DNA of 64,000 bases from Haematomicrobium sanguinis DSM 21259 (GCF_000688395.1 NZ_JIAG01000003.1:206329-270328); one strand, 5' to 3'; counted from the stretch's first letter, positions 43,636 to 52,453 are shown. Translations and numbers: made by a program. Notes: generated by a model from the letters alone, not told the origin.

Positions 43636-45054
43636 ATGAGCACGCGCCCAAATTTTCTGGTCATCATGACCGATGACCAGGGCGCTTTTTCCCCCGGCGA
43701 TCGCATGCCGGAACTCATCACGCCGACCCTCGATTACCTCGCCGCCACCGGGCGTGACTTCACCCGCTTTTTCTGCGCCTCACCGGTCTGCTCACCGGCA
43801 CGCGCCAGCCTCCTCACCGGCCGAATGCCTTCGGCACACGGCGTCCACGATTGGCTCCGCGGCACCGAAAGCGGCATCGATGCCTTGGGCGTGCATTACC
43901 TTGAGGGACAAAGTACGACGGCGATGGACCTCACCACAGCGGGTTACCGCGTGGGCCACGCGGGCAAATGGCACCTCGGTGACGCGAGGGTTCCAGCCCC
44001 TGGGTTTCGCGATTGGTATGCGCATCGCGACGGGGGCGGACCCTACTATGGGGCGCCGGTTATTAAAGACGGCCGGGAGCAGACTGAACCCGGATATATT
44101 ACCGACGCTATCGGTGACAATGCAGCGGCCATGCTCCGGGCGTGCGCGAGAGGCCCCGAACCCTTTTATCTCCAGGTCCACTTCACTGCCCCGCACACAC
44201 CGTGGACCGAGGAAAACCATCCCGACGAGTTGCTAGACGTTTACCGCGACTGCACCTTTGACAGCGTCCCCAGGCCGGATCGCGACCCGTGGGCAAACCC
44301 GTATTTCGACGCAGCTTTTGCCGACCCGGTCGCTGCGTTACGCGGATACTGCGCCTCGCTCACCGGAGTTGACCGCGCCGTTGAAAGACTGGTCTCGATT
44401 CTGGATGAAACAGGCGCCCGAGACGATACATACATCATCTTCTCGTCGGATAACGGGTTCAGTTGCGGGCACCGCGGCTTTTGGGGCAAAGGCAACGGAA
44501 CATGGCCGTTGAACTGTTGGGATCCGTCCGTCTTGGTGCCGTTTTACGTCAACCGCCCCGGAACGATCGAACCGGGAGTCGATTCCACTCTCACCAGCGC
44601 CGTTTCGTTGCGCCCCACCATTCTTGAACTCGCGGGGCTCACCCCGCCGGAGGATCCTCTGGCTGCGGGCACTTCCTTCGCGAACCGCCTCCTCGCGCCA
44701 CCGGCGGTGGAGCCAGCGGACGCAGAGCCCATTGTCATTCTTGACGAGTACGGAGGCACCCGAATGATTCGCACCGATGCGCACAAGCTCATCGTGAGAC
44801 GCGATGGCCCCGACGAGCTTTACGATCTTCACCAAGACCCCGGCGAAGAGCGCAACCTCATCGCAACAGCAACAGCAGCATCGCCATCGGACGTCGAAAC
44901 CACCCTTCGTGATCAACTCACAGAATGGTTTCACCGGCACGCCACAGTCGAGGCCGACGCTTTTACCCGTCCTGTCACCGGGGAAGGTCAAACTGCCCCC
45001 GTCTTCGCAAGAACCAGCGACGACGAGCGCTACGTTCCCCGCCCTTTCGCCTAA
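43636..45054 (+). CDS. Sulfatase (formylglycine-dependent)
   Basis: 472 aa without signal peptide. Metal-binding Asp13-Asp14 in VIMTDDQ; the sulfatase motif CSPARASLLTGR has Cys52, which must be converted to formylglycine for activity; GKWHLGD (~112-118) and SSDNGFSCGHRG (~272-283) complete the active site. It hydrolyses sulfate esters; the substrate is unknown. No formylglycine-generating enzyme or anSME lies in the window. Starts 15 bp after the DivIVA gene and ends against the first copy of the 54-bp direct repeat. Confidence 0.92.
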   Translation: MSTRPNFLVIMTDDQGAFSPGDRMPELITPTLDYLAATGRDFTRFFCASPVCSPARASLLTGRMPSAHGVHDWLRGTESGIDALGVHYLEGQSTTAMDLTTAGYRVGHAGKWHLGDARVPAPGFRDWYAHRDGGGPYYGAPVIKDGREQTEPGYITDAIGDNAAAMLRACARGPEPFYLQVHFTAPHTPWTEENHPDELLDVYRDCTFDSVPRPDRDPWANPYFDAAFADPVAALRGYCASLTGVDRAVERLVSILDETGARDDTYIIFSSDNGFSCGHRGFWGKGNGTWPLNCWDPSVLVPFYVNRPGTIEPGVDSTLTSAVSLRPTILELAGLTPPEDPLAAGTSFANRLLAPPAVEPADAEPIVILDEYGGTRMIRTDAHKLIVRRDGPDELYDLHQDPGEERNLIATATAASPSDVETTLRDQLTEWFHRHATVEADAFTRPVTGEGQTAPVFARTSDDERYVPRPFA

Positions 45055-45059
45055 TCCCG

Positions 45060-45113
45060 CTCCGGCACGTGCAGCCGCGCCAGAATCCGCCCGGCCCGCG
45101 AGCTCACCCGCGA
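45060..45113. repeat. 54-bp direct repeat, copy 1
   Basis: Starts CTCCGGCACGTGCAGCCGCG and matches 45845-45898 at 52 of 54 positions. It corresponds to the 3' end of the SSS symporter gene (residues SRAGRILARLHVPE on the minus strand) and lies directly after the sulfatase stop. Confidence 0.85.
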
Positions 45114-45129
45114 TCGACTAACCACACAG

Positions 45130-45747
45130 CTAACTGGTTGGCGCGGGGCAGGCGTCCGGAACGATCGTGTAGCTGTTTTCTGACTCGGTTTGATACCGGG
45201 TGCCCTTTTCGTCTTGGAATTCCAAGCGGAACTTGTTGGCTGTGGCGGGGCGCTGTGGATCGTCGATGCTGAACTCAACCAATATCGCGGTGACGTCCCC
45301 GCTTCGAGACACCGCGACATCACCGGATTCCTTGTCCTCCCACAGCACCTTTCCTTCGGGGTCGGACTGGTACCACGCGACGCTGAAAGCTGCCGGAATG
45401 TTCCTCGCGTCGGGCGCCGAGACCACCCACAGTGGACCGGTTGACACATTCTCGGTATCCACAAAACGCCCGGTAAAACCGCTAAACGTTCGGCTGTCCT
45501 CATTAATCATCTGGTAGCTGACAATGGTTGGAGTGCCGCTGTTATCTCTTGGTGAGCACACCTCGAAAAGATCGCCCCCGCCCAGGCTGAATTTGTCGGG
45601 CGCAGACAAGGTACATGAACTCAGTGTGAGAACACTAACCAGGGCAAGTGCTAGCGACGCGAACCGCAGGAAATGACCGCTAGATCGCGCCGGTTTGCTT
45701 GACAACTGAAGCCCCAATTTCCTCGGTGGCACCCACCAATTGTTCAA
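45130..45747 (-). CDS. Putative lipoprotein of unknown function
   Basis: 205 aa. Signal peptide with lipobox LTLSSC (Cys45), preceded by an unusually long 25-residue basic N-terminus; the true start may be an internal Met-less codon near LRFASLALAL. The mature part is beta-rich with a second and third Cys (FEVCSPRD, DACPAP) that may pair. No family recognised. The gene is the only content of the segment between two 54-bp direct repeats, suggesting it was inserted at the 3' end of the symporter gene. Confidence 0.6.
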   Translation of the reverse strand: MNNWWVPPRKLGLQLSSKPARSSGHFLRFASLALALVSVLTLSSCTLSAPDKFSLGGGDLFEVCSPRDNSGTPTIVSYQMINEDSRTFSGFTGRFVDTENVSTGPLWVVSAPDARNIPAAFSVAWYQSDPEGKVLWEDKESGDVAVSRSGDVTAILVEFSIDDPQRPATANKFRLEFQDEKGTRYQTESENSYTIVPDACPAPTS

Positions 45748-45842
45748 TATGCGTCGTAGGTGAAACAGTAGTCGTTGCCGAGGACCAGGGGAAGAGTTGC
45801 GTGTCAGAGGGGTTTGCTGCCGTCAGTGGCGCGCGGGCCCAC

Positions 45843-47297
45843 CTACTCCGGCACGTGCAGCCGCGCCAGAATTCGTCCGGCCCGCGAGCTCACCCGCGAC
45901 CGCGTCATAACCGACACCGCCATCATCACGACGAAGGCGCTCGGTACCGTGAGGAGTGCCGGCTGAGCGACCACCCCGGCCAGCACCGGGTTCGCCAGCG
46001 ACACCCCTGTTGCGCTCAACACCAGCGCTGTGCCGCACAGCACCGCCCCAACACCCATCCCGGCGAGCGCACCCACATCGGTCAGCGACCGCCACCAAAT
46101 CCCGAGCACCAGCAGCGGGCAAATCGTTGACGCGGTAAACGCAAAAACCATCCCCACCGACCCGGCAAGCCCCTGCGAACCCGTCGCCAACGCAATCGGC
46201 AACGGGATCAGCGCTGCCACCAAGGCGCAAACCCGAAAACCCGCCACCGACCCGCGAAAAACCTCCTGCGACATCACCCCGGCGAGCGAAATGACCAGCC
46301 CGCTGGTGGTGGACAAAAAGGCGGCAAAAGCGCCCGCGGTGACCATCGCCGTCGTCATTTCACCCCAGATGCCCGGCAATATCAGCGAGGGTAAGAGCAA
46401 TACCGTGCCGTCCGCATTGCCGGGGCCCAGCTGCTCCGCGTAGGCGCGGCCGAGGACCCCGAAAATCGTCGGAAAAATGTAAAACAGCGCGAGCAGCCCG
46501 AGCACAATCACCGTGGTGCGGCGCGCGGAATTGCCGTCCGGGTTCGTGTAAAACCGCACCAGCACGTGCGGCAGCCCGAGCGTGCCGAACAGCAGCGCCA
46601 CCACAAGCGACGCGGTCGCATAAAAACTCCCTGCGGTGATCTCCGGCATCTCGTAATTGCCGGGATCGGCGAGCGGATTCAGCCCGCGCGCCCCCAGGAA
46701 CGCGAGCACCAGGATCACCGGCACCGCAATCGCGGTGAGCTTGAGCCAAAATTGGAACGCCTGCACAAAGGTGATGGAGCGCATCCCACCAAAAATCACC
46801 GAGAGTACGACGACGAGGATCACCACGAGTGCCCCGACCCAGCTTGGCATTCCGGTCGCCAAACGGATAGTGAGGCCCGCGCCTTGGAGTTGCGGGACGA
46901 TGTACAGCCAACCGACAATCACGACGAGGACGCTCGTCACGGTGCGAACTCGCGCGGATTCGAGGCGGAAGGCGGCGAAGTCGGAGATGGTGTAGGCGCC
47001 CGAGCGGCGCAGCGGCGCGGCCACAAAGAGCAGCAGCATGAGGTAGCCCGCGGTGTAGCCGACCGGATACCACAGGGCTTCGCGACCCGCGGTGACGATG
47101 AGCCCGGCGACGCCCAAGAAACTGGCCGCGGAGAGGTATTCGCCGCCAATGGCCGAGGCGTTCCACCAGGGTTTTACGGTGCGGGAGGCGACGTAAAAGT
47201 CGCTGGTGGTGCGGGAAATTTTGAGACCGTAGACGCCGATAAGCAAGGTGGCGAGGCAGACGCTGGCAATGGTGAGGGTGGTGCTGAGGGTGTTCAT
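45843..47297 (-). CDS. Solute:sodium symporter (SSS), first copy
   Basis: 484 aa from MNTLSTTLTIASV at 47297; the longer frame upstream overlaps the preceding gene. About thirteen helices; GGEYLSAASFLGVAGLIV (~52-69) and GTLGLPHVLVRFYT (~242-255) are the patches shared with ActP/MctC acetate and monocarboxylate symporters. Starts 8 bp after the DUF485-like gene, and both follow a LytS/LytR pair, so it should be imported-substrate controlled. Its last ~18 codons are duplicated at 45060-45113. Confidence 0.88.
   Translation of the reverse strand: MNTLSTTLTIASVCLATLLIGVYGLKISRTTSDFYVASRTVKPWWNASAIGGEYLSAASFLGVAGLIVTAGREALWYPVGYTAGYLMLLLFVAAPLRRSGAYTISDFAAFRLESARVRTVTSVLVVIVGWLYIVPQLQGAGLTIRLATGMPSWVGALVVILVVVLSVIFGGMRSITFVQAFQFWLKLTAIAVPVILVLAFLGARGLNPLADPGNYEMPEITAGSFYATASLVVALLFGTLGLPHVLVRFYTNPDGNSARRTTVIVLGLLALFYIFPTIFGVLGRAYAEQLGPGNADGTVLLLPSLILPGIWGEMTTAMVTAGAFAAFLSTTSGLVISLAGVMSQEVFRGSVAGFRVCALVAALIPLPIALATGSQGLAGSVGMVFAFTASTICPLLVLGIWWRSLTDVGALAGMGVGAVLCGTALVLSATGVSLANPVLAGVVAQPALLTVPSAFVVMMAVSVMTRSRVSSRAGRILARLHVPE
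45845..45898. repeat. 54-bp direct repeat, copy 2
   Basis: The second copy forms the 3' end of the SSS gene. The two differences from copy 1 are C to T changes at 45874 and 45877 (approximate). 731 bp separate the copies. Confidence 0.85.
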
Positions 47298-47305
47298 TCG
47301 CCGGG

Positions 47306-47677
47306 TTATTCGTTGGTGAGCCGGTTGAATCGGCGCTCGTTGCGGGCGGCGGCGCGGTAAAAGAGGTAGCCGGAGGCAATGGTGAGCGGATAGGCGAGGA
47401 ATCCGAGCAGGATCCATGGGAGTGGGATGCCGGCGATCGTGAGCGCGGAAATGTCGGGGAAGAGCGCCGTGAGTATGGGGACCGAGAGTAGAAGGACCAG
47501 GAACCCGATCGCAACGACAGCTGCGAGGCGGAACTGGGTGCGGATCAGGGAGCGGACCACGGCGTCCGCCACGGGGGAGTGCTCGTCGAGTTCATCGCGC
47601 AAGGTGGCGGGTGCGTGGTTGGTTCGCGCGCTAGGGGGTGCGGTGACGCGCACGCGCGGGGGCGTGTTTTCGCTCAT
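47306..47677 (-). CDS. DUF485-like small membrane partner of the symporter
   Basis: 123 aa with two helices (~52-72 and ~80-108) and a charged C-terminus (RNERRFNRLTNE). Size, topology and position fit the small DUF485-type proteins (YjcH-like) that accompany ActP/MctC symporters. It overlaps the response regulator gene by 4 bp and precedes the SSS gene by 8 bp, so the three genes form one operon with the kinase. Confidence 0.7.
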   Translation of the reverse strand: MSENTPPRVRVTAPPSARTNHAPATLRDELDEHSPVADAVVRSLIRTQFRLAAVVAIGFLVLLLSVPILTALFPDISALTIAGIPLPWILLGFLAYPLTIASGYLFYRAAARNERRFNRLTNE

Positions 47678-48399
47678 CGGGGGCGTACCCGGGTGGACTC
47701 GAGTTCGCTGCGCACCTGGGGCAAGTGGCGGCGGCTGATCGGCAACTGCGCCCCGCCGACGCTCACGCTGGGGCCGCTTGTTGTGCCGGACGTGCCCGTG
47801 GTCCGTACTTCGTCAAGGTGGGCGAGCGCCACCAAATACGAGCGGTGGATGCGGATGAACCCGGAGGGTCTCCACTGTTCTTCGAGCTCGCTCATGGGTA
47901 CGCGGATCAGGTAGCTCGAGTCCCGGGTGTGCAGGCGGGCATAGTCGCCCTGGGCTTGGACGTAGAGAATCTCATCCTGCCGGATTCGCTTGGACACGCC
48001 CGCCTGATCCACGGTGACCATGTCTGCGGGCTCTTGGGACGTGAACTGTTGGATGCGGCGGAGCGCCTCGGCGAGCCTTGCCGGTCGCACCGGTTTCAGC
48101 AGATAGTCGGTGGCCTGCAGGTCGAAGGCATCGAGCGCCTTGTCCTCATCGGCGGTGACAAAGACAATCGCCGGGGGCGTGGGCAGGGCGCGCAGCTGCG
48201 CGGCGACGTCCAGGCCGGAAAGCCCGGGCATGTGAATGTCGAGGAACACGCCGTCCGGCTCGTGCTCGCGGATGAGTTCCAGCGCGCTGCGCGCATTCTT
48301 GGCGGCAAAGACGTGGTCAATCCGCGAATCCTGGCTGAGCAGGAAACTCAGTTCGTCGATGGCGGGTTGCTCATCGTCGGCGATGACAAGGGTGAGCAT
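47674..48399 (-). CDS. LytTR-family response regulator
   Basis: 241 aa. Receiver domain with Asp8-Asp9, phosphorylation site Asp54 (VFLDIHMPGLSG) and Lys~102 (DYLLKPV); LytTR DNA-binding domain at ~135-235 (DEILYVQAQGDYARLHT, FIRIHRSYLV). Partner of the histidine kinase 19 bp upstream. Probable targets are the symporter operons on either side; a candidate LytTR half-site is at 49630-49638. Confidence 0.93.
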   Translation of the reverse strand: MLTLVIADDEQPAIDELSFLLSQDSRIDHVFAAKNARSALELIREHEPDGVFLDIHMPGLSGLDVAAQLRALPTPPAIVFVTADEDKALDAFDLQATDYLLKPVRPARLAEALRRIQQFTSQEPADMVTVDQAGVSKRIRQDEILYVQAQGDYARLHTRDSSYLIRVPMSELEEQWRPSGFIRIHRSYLVALAHLDEVRTTGTSGTTSGPSVSVGGAQLPISRRHLPQVRSELESTRVRPR

Positions 48400-48418
48400 G
48401 GTTCCAGACTACTGAGCG

Positions 48419-49600
48419 TCAACTATTCCGCGCACCCTCATCCCGTGTCGGCTGCGACTTCGGAAACCGCAATTGCACCATCGTCCCCGCACCCACCTGT
48501 GTTTCCACCACGAGCCCATAGTCCTCCCCGTACACCTGCCGCATCCGCAGATCCACGTTGCGCATGCCGACATGCGCGCTCGGGTCCGTCCCGGAAAGCA
48601 GGCGCAAAAGCTCGTCCGGATCCATGCCCACGCCATTGTCTTCGATGCGCACCCGAGCGCAAGTGCCGTCGTCGTACGCCTCAATGGTGAGGAGCCCGGA
48701 ACCCTCCTTTTCCTGCAAACCATGCCGCACCGCATTCTCCACAAGCGGCTGCAAGCTCAGGAACGGGACAATCGTGGAGAGGACCTCCGGGCCAATATTC
48801 AGCTGCACCTTGAGCCGGTCGCCGAAGCGGGCGCGCTCGAGCTCGAGGTAGCGGTTAATGTTCTCCAGCTCCTCGGCCAGGGTCGTGAAATCGCCCTGGC
48901 GCCGGAACGAGTACCGCGTGAAGTCGGCGAACTCCAGCACCAACTCGCGGGCTCGCGGCGGGTCGGTGTGAATGAACGAGGCGATCGCGTTCAACGAGTT
49001 GTAAATGAAATGCGGGCTGATTTGCGCGCGCAACGCCTTGATCTCCGCCTCCATCAACAGCGTCCGCGACTCCTCCAACTGCGCCAACTCCATCTGGCTG
49101 CCCAGCCACACCGCGAGTTCTCCGGTGGCCCGGATCAGCCCCGCGCTCGCCTGCGGCGCCAGAACAACGACGGCGGCACTCGGCTCCCCTTGAATTCTCA
49201 CCGGAGCGGCAATCGCCTCCTCGGATTTAGTGAGCCGCTCCGTGGTGGTCCTTCCAGAAGCCATCGATTCCTGGGCCATTGCCAGGAGGTCCCCGGGATT
49301 CGCACTGCTCTTTCCCTCCTGGGCGAGGATGCCTTCGCGATCGGTGATGACCAACGCGTTCGCGGCTACCAGGGTGCTCAAGTGTTTGGCGGCTCGGGCC
49401 GCAGCAGTTGGGTTGAGGCCGGAGCGCAGATGCGTGGAGGCGAGCGCGGCGGTGTGGAGCGTGCGATAGGTAGCGTGATCCGCGTCGGAGCCAAGGTCCC
49501 GGGTGGAACGGGTGAACCGGAAACCGATGTAGGCGACCGCCGCGAGAGTCAGGACAGCCGCGCAAATCGCGAGGACGAGGTTCAACGCCGAATCTGGCAT
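48419..49600 (-). CDS. LytS-type sensor histidine kinase
   Basis: 393 aa. One N-terminal helix (~5-27), a GAF-like sensor region (~70-165), then the His_kinase domain with phospho-His197 in ALRAQISPHFIYNSLNAI and a GHKL ATPase (NAVRHGL ~290, EDNGVGMDP ~322). With a single helix and a cytoplasmic sensor, it probably reads an internal ligand or the symporter state rather than an external one. First gene of the kinase-regulator-DUF485-SSS operon, divergent from the second symporter operon. Confidence 0.92.
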   Translation of the reverse strand: MPDSALNLVLAICAAVLTLAAVAYIGFRFTRSTRDLGSDADHATYRTLHTAALASTHLRSGLNPTAAARAAKHLSTLVAANALVITDREGILAQEGKSSANPGDLLAMAQESMASGRTTTERLTKSEEAIAAPVRIQGEPSAAVVVLAPQASAGLIRATGELAVWLGSQMELAQLEESRTLLMEAEIKALRAQISPHFIYNSLNAIASFIHTDPPRARELVLEFADFTRYSFRRQGDFTTLAEELENINRYLELERARFGDRLKVQLNIGPEVLSTIVPFLSLQPLVENAVRHGLQEKEGSGLLTIEAYDDGTCARVRIEDNGVGMDPDELLRLLSGTDPSAHVGMRNVDLRMRQVYGEDYGLVVETQVGAGTMVQLRFPKSQPTRDEGARNS

Positions 49601-49629
49601 GCGCTCACTCTATCGTTTTGCGGTCCGCG

Positions 49630-49638
49630 ACCGTTTGT
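49630..49638 (+). promoter_or_regulatory. Candidate LytTR-type half-site
   Basis: ACCGTTTGT fits the degenerate LytTR repeat [TA][AC][CA]GTTn[AG][TG]; a poorer copy (ATCGTTTTG) starts 18 bases earlier at 49612. It is located between the kinase gene and the second symporter operon. Confidence 0.3.
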
Positions 49639-49706
49639 CGCATGTAAACGGCCGTCCGGCGACGGCGGCGCGGTTGATGCCGCGGGCGGAGCGCGCGGTG
49701 AGGCAC

Positions 49707-49722
49707 AGTGATATAGGTCACA
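49707..49722. promoter_or_regulatory. CRP/GlxR-like operator upstream of the second symporter operon
   Basis: AGTGATATAGGTCACA matches 15 of 16 positions of TGTGAnnTAnnTCACA. It overlaps a second palindrome, ATAGGT-CAC-ACCTAT (49713-49727). The site is ~87 bp upstream of the DUF485 start. Confidence 0.6.
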
Positions 49723-49801
49723 CCTATGGGGGAGGCCCTGCATGGCGCGGGGCCTAGTGACCGACACATGCCGTCGAGGCGCATTATCGAGGAGGATAGT
49801 G

Positions 49802-50182
49802 ATGAGTCAGCATTCCGCCGAGGTGGGTTCAGAAGTCCCACCCGACACCGACTTTCAAGCGATTCAACAGGAACCGCAATTCAAGGAACTCAAACGGCGA
49901 TACCGTTCTTTCGCATTCCCCATGGCGGCCGCATTCCTGATCTGGTATTTCCTGTACGTGCTCTTGGCCGATTACGCGCACGAGTTCATGTCGACAAAGC
50001 TCTTCGGCAATATCAACGTAGGCCTTGTCTTCGGGTTGCTGCAGTTTGTCACGACCTTCGGCATCACCATGTGGTACGTGAGCTACTCCAACCGCAAGCT
50101 GGATCCGTTGGCCACCGAGATTCGCGAGGAAATTGAATATCCGGATGCCGCGGTGTCCGCCGAAGGTAAGGGTGACAAATAA
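49802..50182 (+). CDS. DUF485 membrane protein (symporter partner)
   Basis: 126 aa from the ATG at 49802, with GAGGAGG six bases upstream; the longer frame is non-coding leader. Two helices (~40-60 and ~72-95) with the DUF485 pattern FKELKRRYRSFAFPMAAAF (~28-46) and YVSYSNRKLDPLATEI (~90-106). Encoded directly before the SSS gene with no spacer, as in the yjcH-actP and C. glutamicum mctC arrangements. Confidence 0.9.
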   Translation: MSQHSAEVGSEVPPDTDFQAIQQEPQFKELKRRYRSFAFPMAAAFLIWYFLYVLLADYAHEFMSTKLFGNINVGLVFGLLQFVTTFGITMWYVSYSNRKLDPLATEIREEIEYPDAAVSAEGKGDK

Positions 50183-51832
50183 ATGAGTGTGCTCACGGGA
50201 TATGTGTCGAGCTCCGTCTCGGCTGCCGGTATAACCGCGGCAGATATTAAGAACACGACGTTCTTGAACATCGGCATCTTCGCGGCCTTTGTTTTGGTGA
50301 CGCTCGTGGTGGTGCTGCGGGCCAGCCGCAATAACAAGACCGCCGCTGACTATTACGCCGCCGGGCGTTCCTTCTCCGGCCCGCAGAACGGCACCGCAAT
50401 TGCCGGGGATTACCTCTCCGCCGCGTCCTTCTTGGGGATTTGCGGTGCCATTGCGATCAACGGCTACGACGGGTTCCTCTACTCCATTGGGTTCCTGGTG
50501 GCCTGGCTCGTGGCGCTGCTCTTGGTGGCCGAGCTCTTGCGCAACACCGGCAAATACACGATGGCGGATGTGCTCTCCTTTCGCCTCAAGCAGCGCCCGG
50601 TGCGCATCGCCGCGGCGATCACGACTCTGGTGGTCTGCTTCTTCTACCTGCTCGCGCAAATGGCCGGTGCCGGCGCGTTGATCTCGCTGTTGCTCGGTGT
50701 CGATGACGCCGTGGGCCAAGGGCTCGTCATCACCATTGTGGGTGTGCTCATGATTGTGTATGTGCTGATCGGCGGGATGAAGGGCACCACCTGGGTGCAG
50801 ATCATCAAGGCGTGTTTGCTCATTGCCGGTGCGGCGATCATGACCGTGTGGGTGCTCTCGATGTATGGCTTCAACCTGTCCGAACTCTTAGGCGGAGCCG
50901 TAGCTGCCGGTGGCGAAAATGGTGCATCCCTGCTGGATCCTGGTAAGCAGTACGGTGCCTCGGCGACGACCAAGCTGGACTTCATCTCCTTGGCGCTCGC
51001 CCTGGTCTTGGGTACGGCCGGTCTGCCGCACGTACTGATGCGTTTCTACACTGTCCCGACGGCCAAGGAAGCGCGCCGCTCGGTGGTGTGGGCGATCTGG
51101 CTGATCGGCATCTTCTACCTCTTCACCTTGGTGCTCGGTTACGGTGCCGGTGCGATCATCGGGCCGGAGGCCATCAAGGGCGCGCCCGGCGGCGTGAACT
51201 CGGCGGCACCGCTGCTCGCGTTCGCCCTCGGCGGCCCGGTGCTGCTCGGCATCATTTCCGCGGTCGCGTTCGCCACGATCCTCGCGGTGGTCGCGGGCCT
51301 GACGATTACCGCGGCGGCGTCCTTCTCGCACGATATTTACGCGAACGTGATTCGCAAGGGGAATGTCTCCCCGGGCGGAGAAGTGAAGGTCGCTCGCATC
51401 ACGGTGGTGGTGATTGGGCTTCTGGCGATTGCCGGCGGTATCGGCGCTCGCGGGCAGAACGTCGCATTCCTGGTGGCGCTAGCCTTCGCGGTCGCTGCCA
51501 GCGCGAACCTGCCGACCATCCTGTACTCGCTGTTCTGGAAGCGGTTCACCACCCGCGGTGCGCTCTGGAGCATGTACGGCGGTCTGATCTCGTGCGTGGT
51601 GCTGATCGTGTTCTCGCCGGTGTTCTCCGGCAAGGCGACCTCGATCATTCCAGACGCGAACTTCGCCTGGTTCCCGCTGGCGAACCCTGGCATCATCTCG
51701 ATACCGCTCGCGTTCATTCTGGGATGGCTCGGCACGGTGACCGGTAAGAACACCGAGGACCCGGCCAAGCAGGCCGAGATGGAGGTGCGGTCCCTGACCG
51801 GGGTCGGCGCGGAAAAGGCGGTGAGCCACTAG
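50183..51832 (+). CDS. Solute:sodium symporter (ActP/MctC-like monocarboxylate), second copy
   Basis: 549 aa, about thirteen helices. AGDYLSAASFLGICGAIAI (~74-92) and GTAGLPHVLMRFYTVP (~277-292) fit ActP/MctC symporters, which import acetate, propionate or pyruvate with a cation. The start codon follows the DUF485 stop immediately. A CRP/GlxR-like site upstream is consistent with control by carbon status. It is longer than the paralogue at 45.8 kb and ends just before a 30-bp-arm inverted repeat. Confidence 0.92.
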   Translation: MSVLTGYVSSSVSAAGITAADIKNTTFLNIGIFAAFVLVTLVVVLRASRNNKTAADYYAAGRSFSGPQNGTAIAGDYLSAASFLGICGAIAINGYDGFLYSIGFLVAWLVALLLVAELLRNTGKYTMADVLSFRLKQRPVRIAAAITTLVVCFFYLLAQMAGAGALISLLLGVDDAVGQGLVITIVGVLMIVYVLIGGMKGTTWVQIIKACLLIAGAAIMTVWVLSMYGFNLSELLGGAVAAGGENGASLLDPGKQYGASATTKLDFISLALALVLGTAGLPHVLMRFYTVPTAKEARRSVVWAIWLIGIFYLFTLVLGYGAGAIIGPEAIKGAPGGVNSAAPLLAFALGGPVLLGIISAVAFATILAVVAGLTITAAASFSHDIYANVIRKGNVSPGGEVKVARITVVVIGLLAIAGGIGARGQNVAFLVALAFAVAASANLPTILYSLFWKRFTTRGALWSMYGGLISCVVLIVFSPVFSGKATSIIPDANFAWFPLANPGIISIPLAFILGWLGTVTGKNTEDPAKQAEMEVRSLTGVGAEKAVSH

Positions 51833-51840
51833 CCTCACCC

Positions 51841-51904
51841 CGTCTATGTAGCGCGACACGCCGAGGAAACACGCGTTTCCTCGGCGTGTCGCGCTACATA
51901 GACG
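51841..51904. repeat. Very long perfect inverted repeat between convergent genes
   Basis: Arms of 30 bp (51841-51870 and 51875-51904) are perfect complements around ACGC. The arm starts CGTCTATGTAGCGCGACACG and ends GAGGAAAC. It contains the stop codon of the Lrp-type gene (51894-51896) in its right arm. There is no T tract, so it is either a bidirectional terminator or a DNA-level element. Confidence 0.85.
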
Positions 51905-52370
51905 AGGGGGCGGGGGGACTGAGCAGCGGATCGATCCGGAACGGGATGAGCTCGCTCATTGCAAGGGAGGTATCGGTCCGCTCCACGCCCTCGATCGCCA
52001 GGATTTCCGAGTTGACCCGAAACAGATCTTCGGCGCCCTCGGCCACCACGCGGATCAGGATGTCCGCGGGTCCGGTCACGCCGTGGGCCTGCACCACCTC
52101 TGGAATCTCCTGTAGCGCCGCGGCTATATCGGCGAGCCGCCGTTGCTGCACGTGCGCGTGAATGAACGCAACCAGCGGATACCCGAGCGCCGTCGGATTC
52201 ACGCTGGCGGCATAGGAAGAGAACACGCCCTTCCCGTCCAATTGGTTCAGCCGCGCCTGTACCGTGTTTCGTGAAATGCCGAGGTGATTGGCCAGGGAGA
52301 CCACGCTCTGCCGCGGGTCTTTCATGAGCGCCGAAAGGATGCGCGCATCGGTCTGATCAATGGTGTGCAT
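51894..52370 (-). CDS. Lrp/AsnC-family transcriptional regulator
   Basis: 158 aa from MHTIDQTDARILSALMKDPR at 52370; TACTAT eight bases upstream suggests a leaderless start. The HTH lies at ~20-50 (VSLANHLGISRNTVQARLNQL) and the RAM ligand domain at ~65-145. Divergent from the oxoacid dehydrogenase operon, the same arrangement as BkdR with branched-chain oxoacid dehydrogenase genes in other bacteria, so branched-chain amino acids are likely effectors. Its stop codon lies in the 30-bp inverted repeat. Confidence 0.9.
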   Translation of the reverse strand: MHTIDQTDARILSALMKDPRQSVVSLANHLGISRNTVQARLNQLDGKGVFSSYAASVNPTALGYPLVAFIHAHVQQRRLADIAAALQEIPEVVQAHGVTGPADILIRVVAEGAEDLFRVNSEILAIEGVERTDTSLAMSELIPFRIDPLLSPPAPSSM

Positions 52371-52453
52371 AGTGCTCAATAGTAGACCGACGAATCTGGA
52401 TATACTAGGCATTCTGCTCAAGAGCGGCGCGTGATGTTGTGCTCATTGAACAA

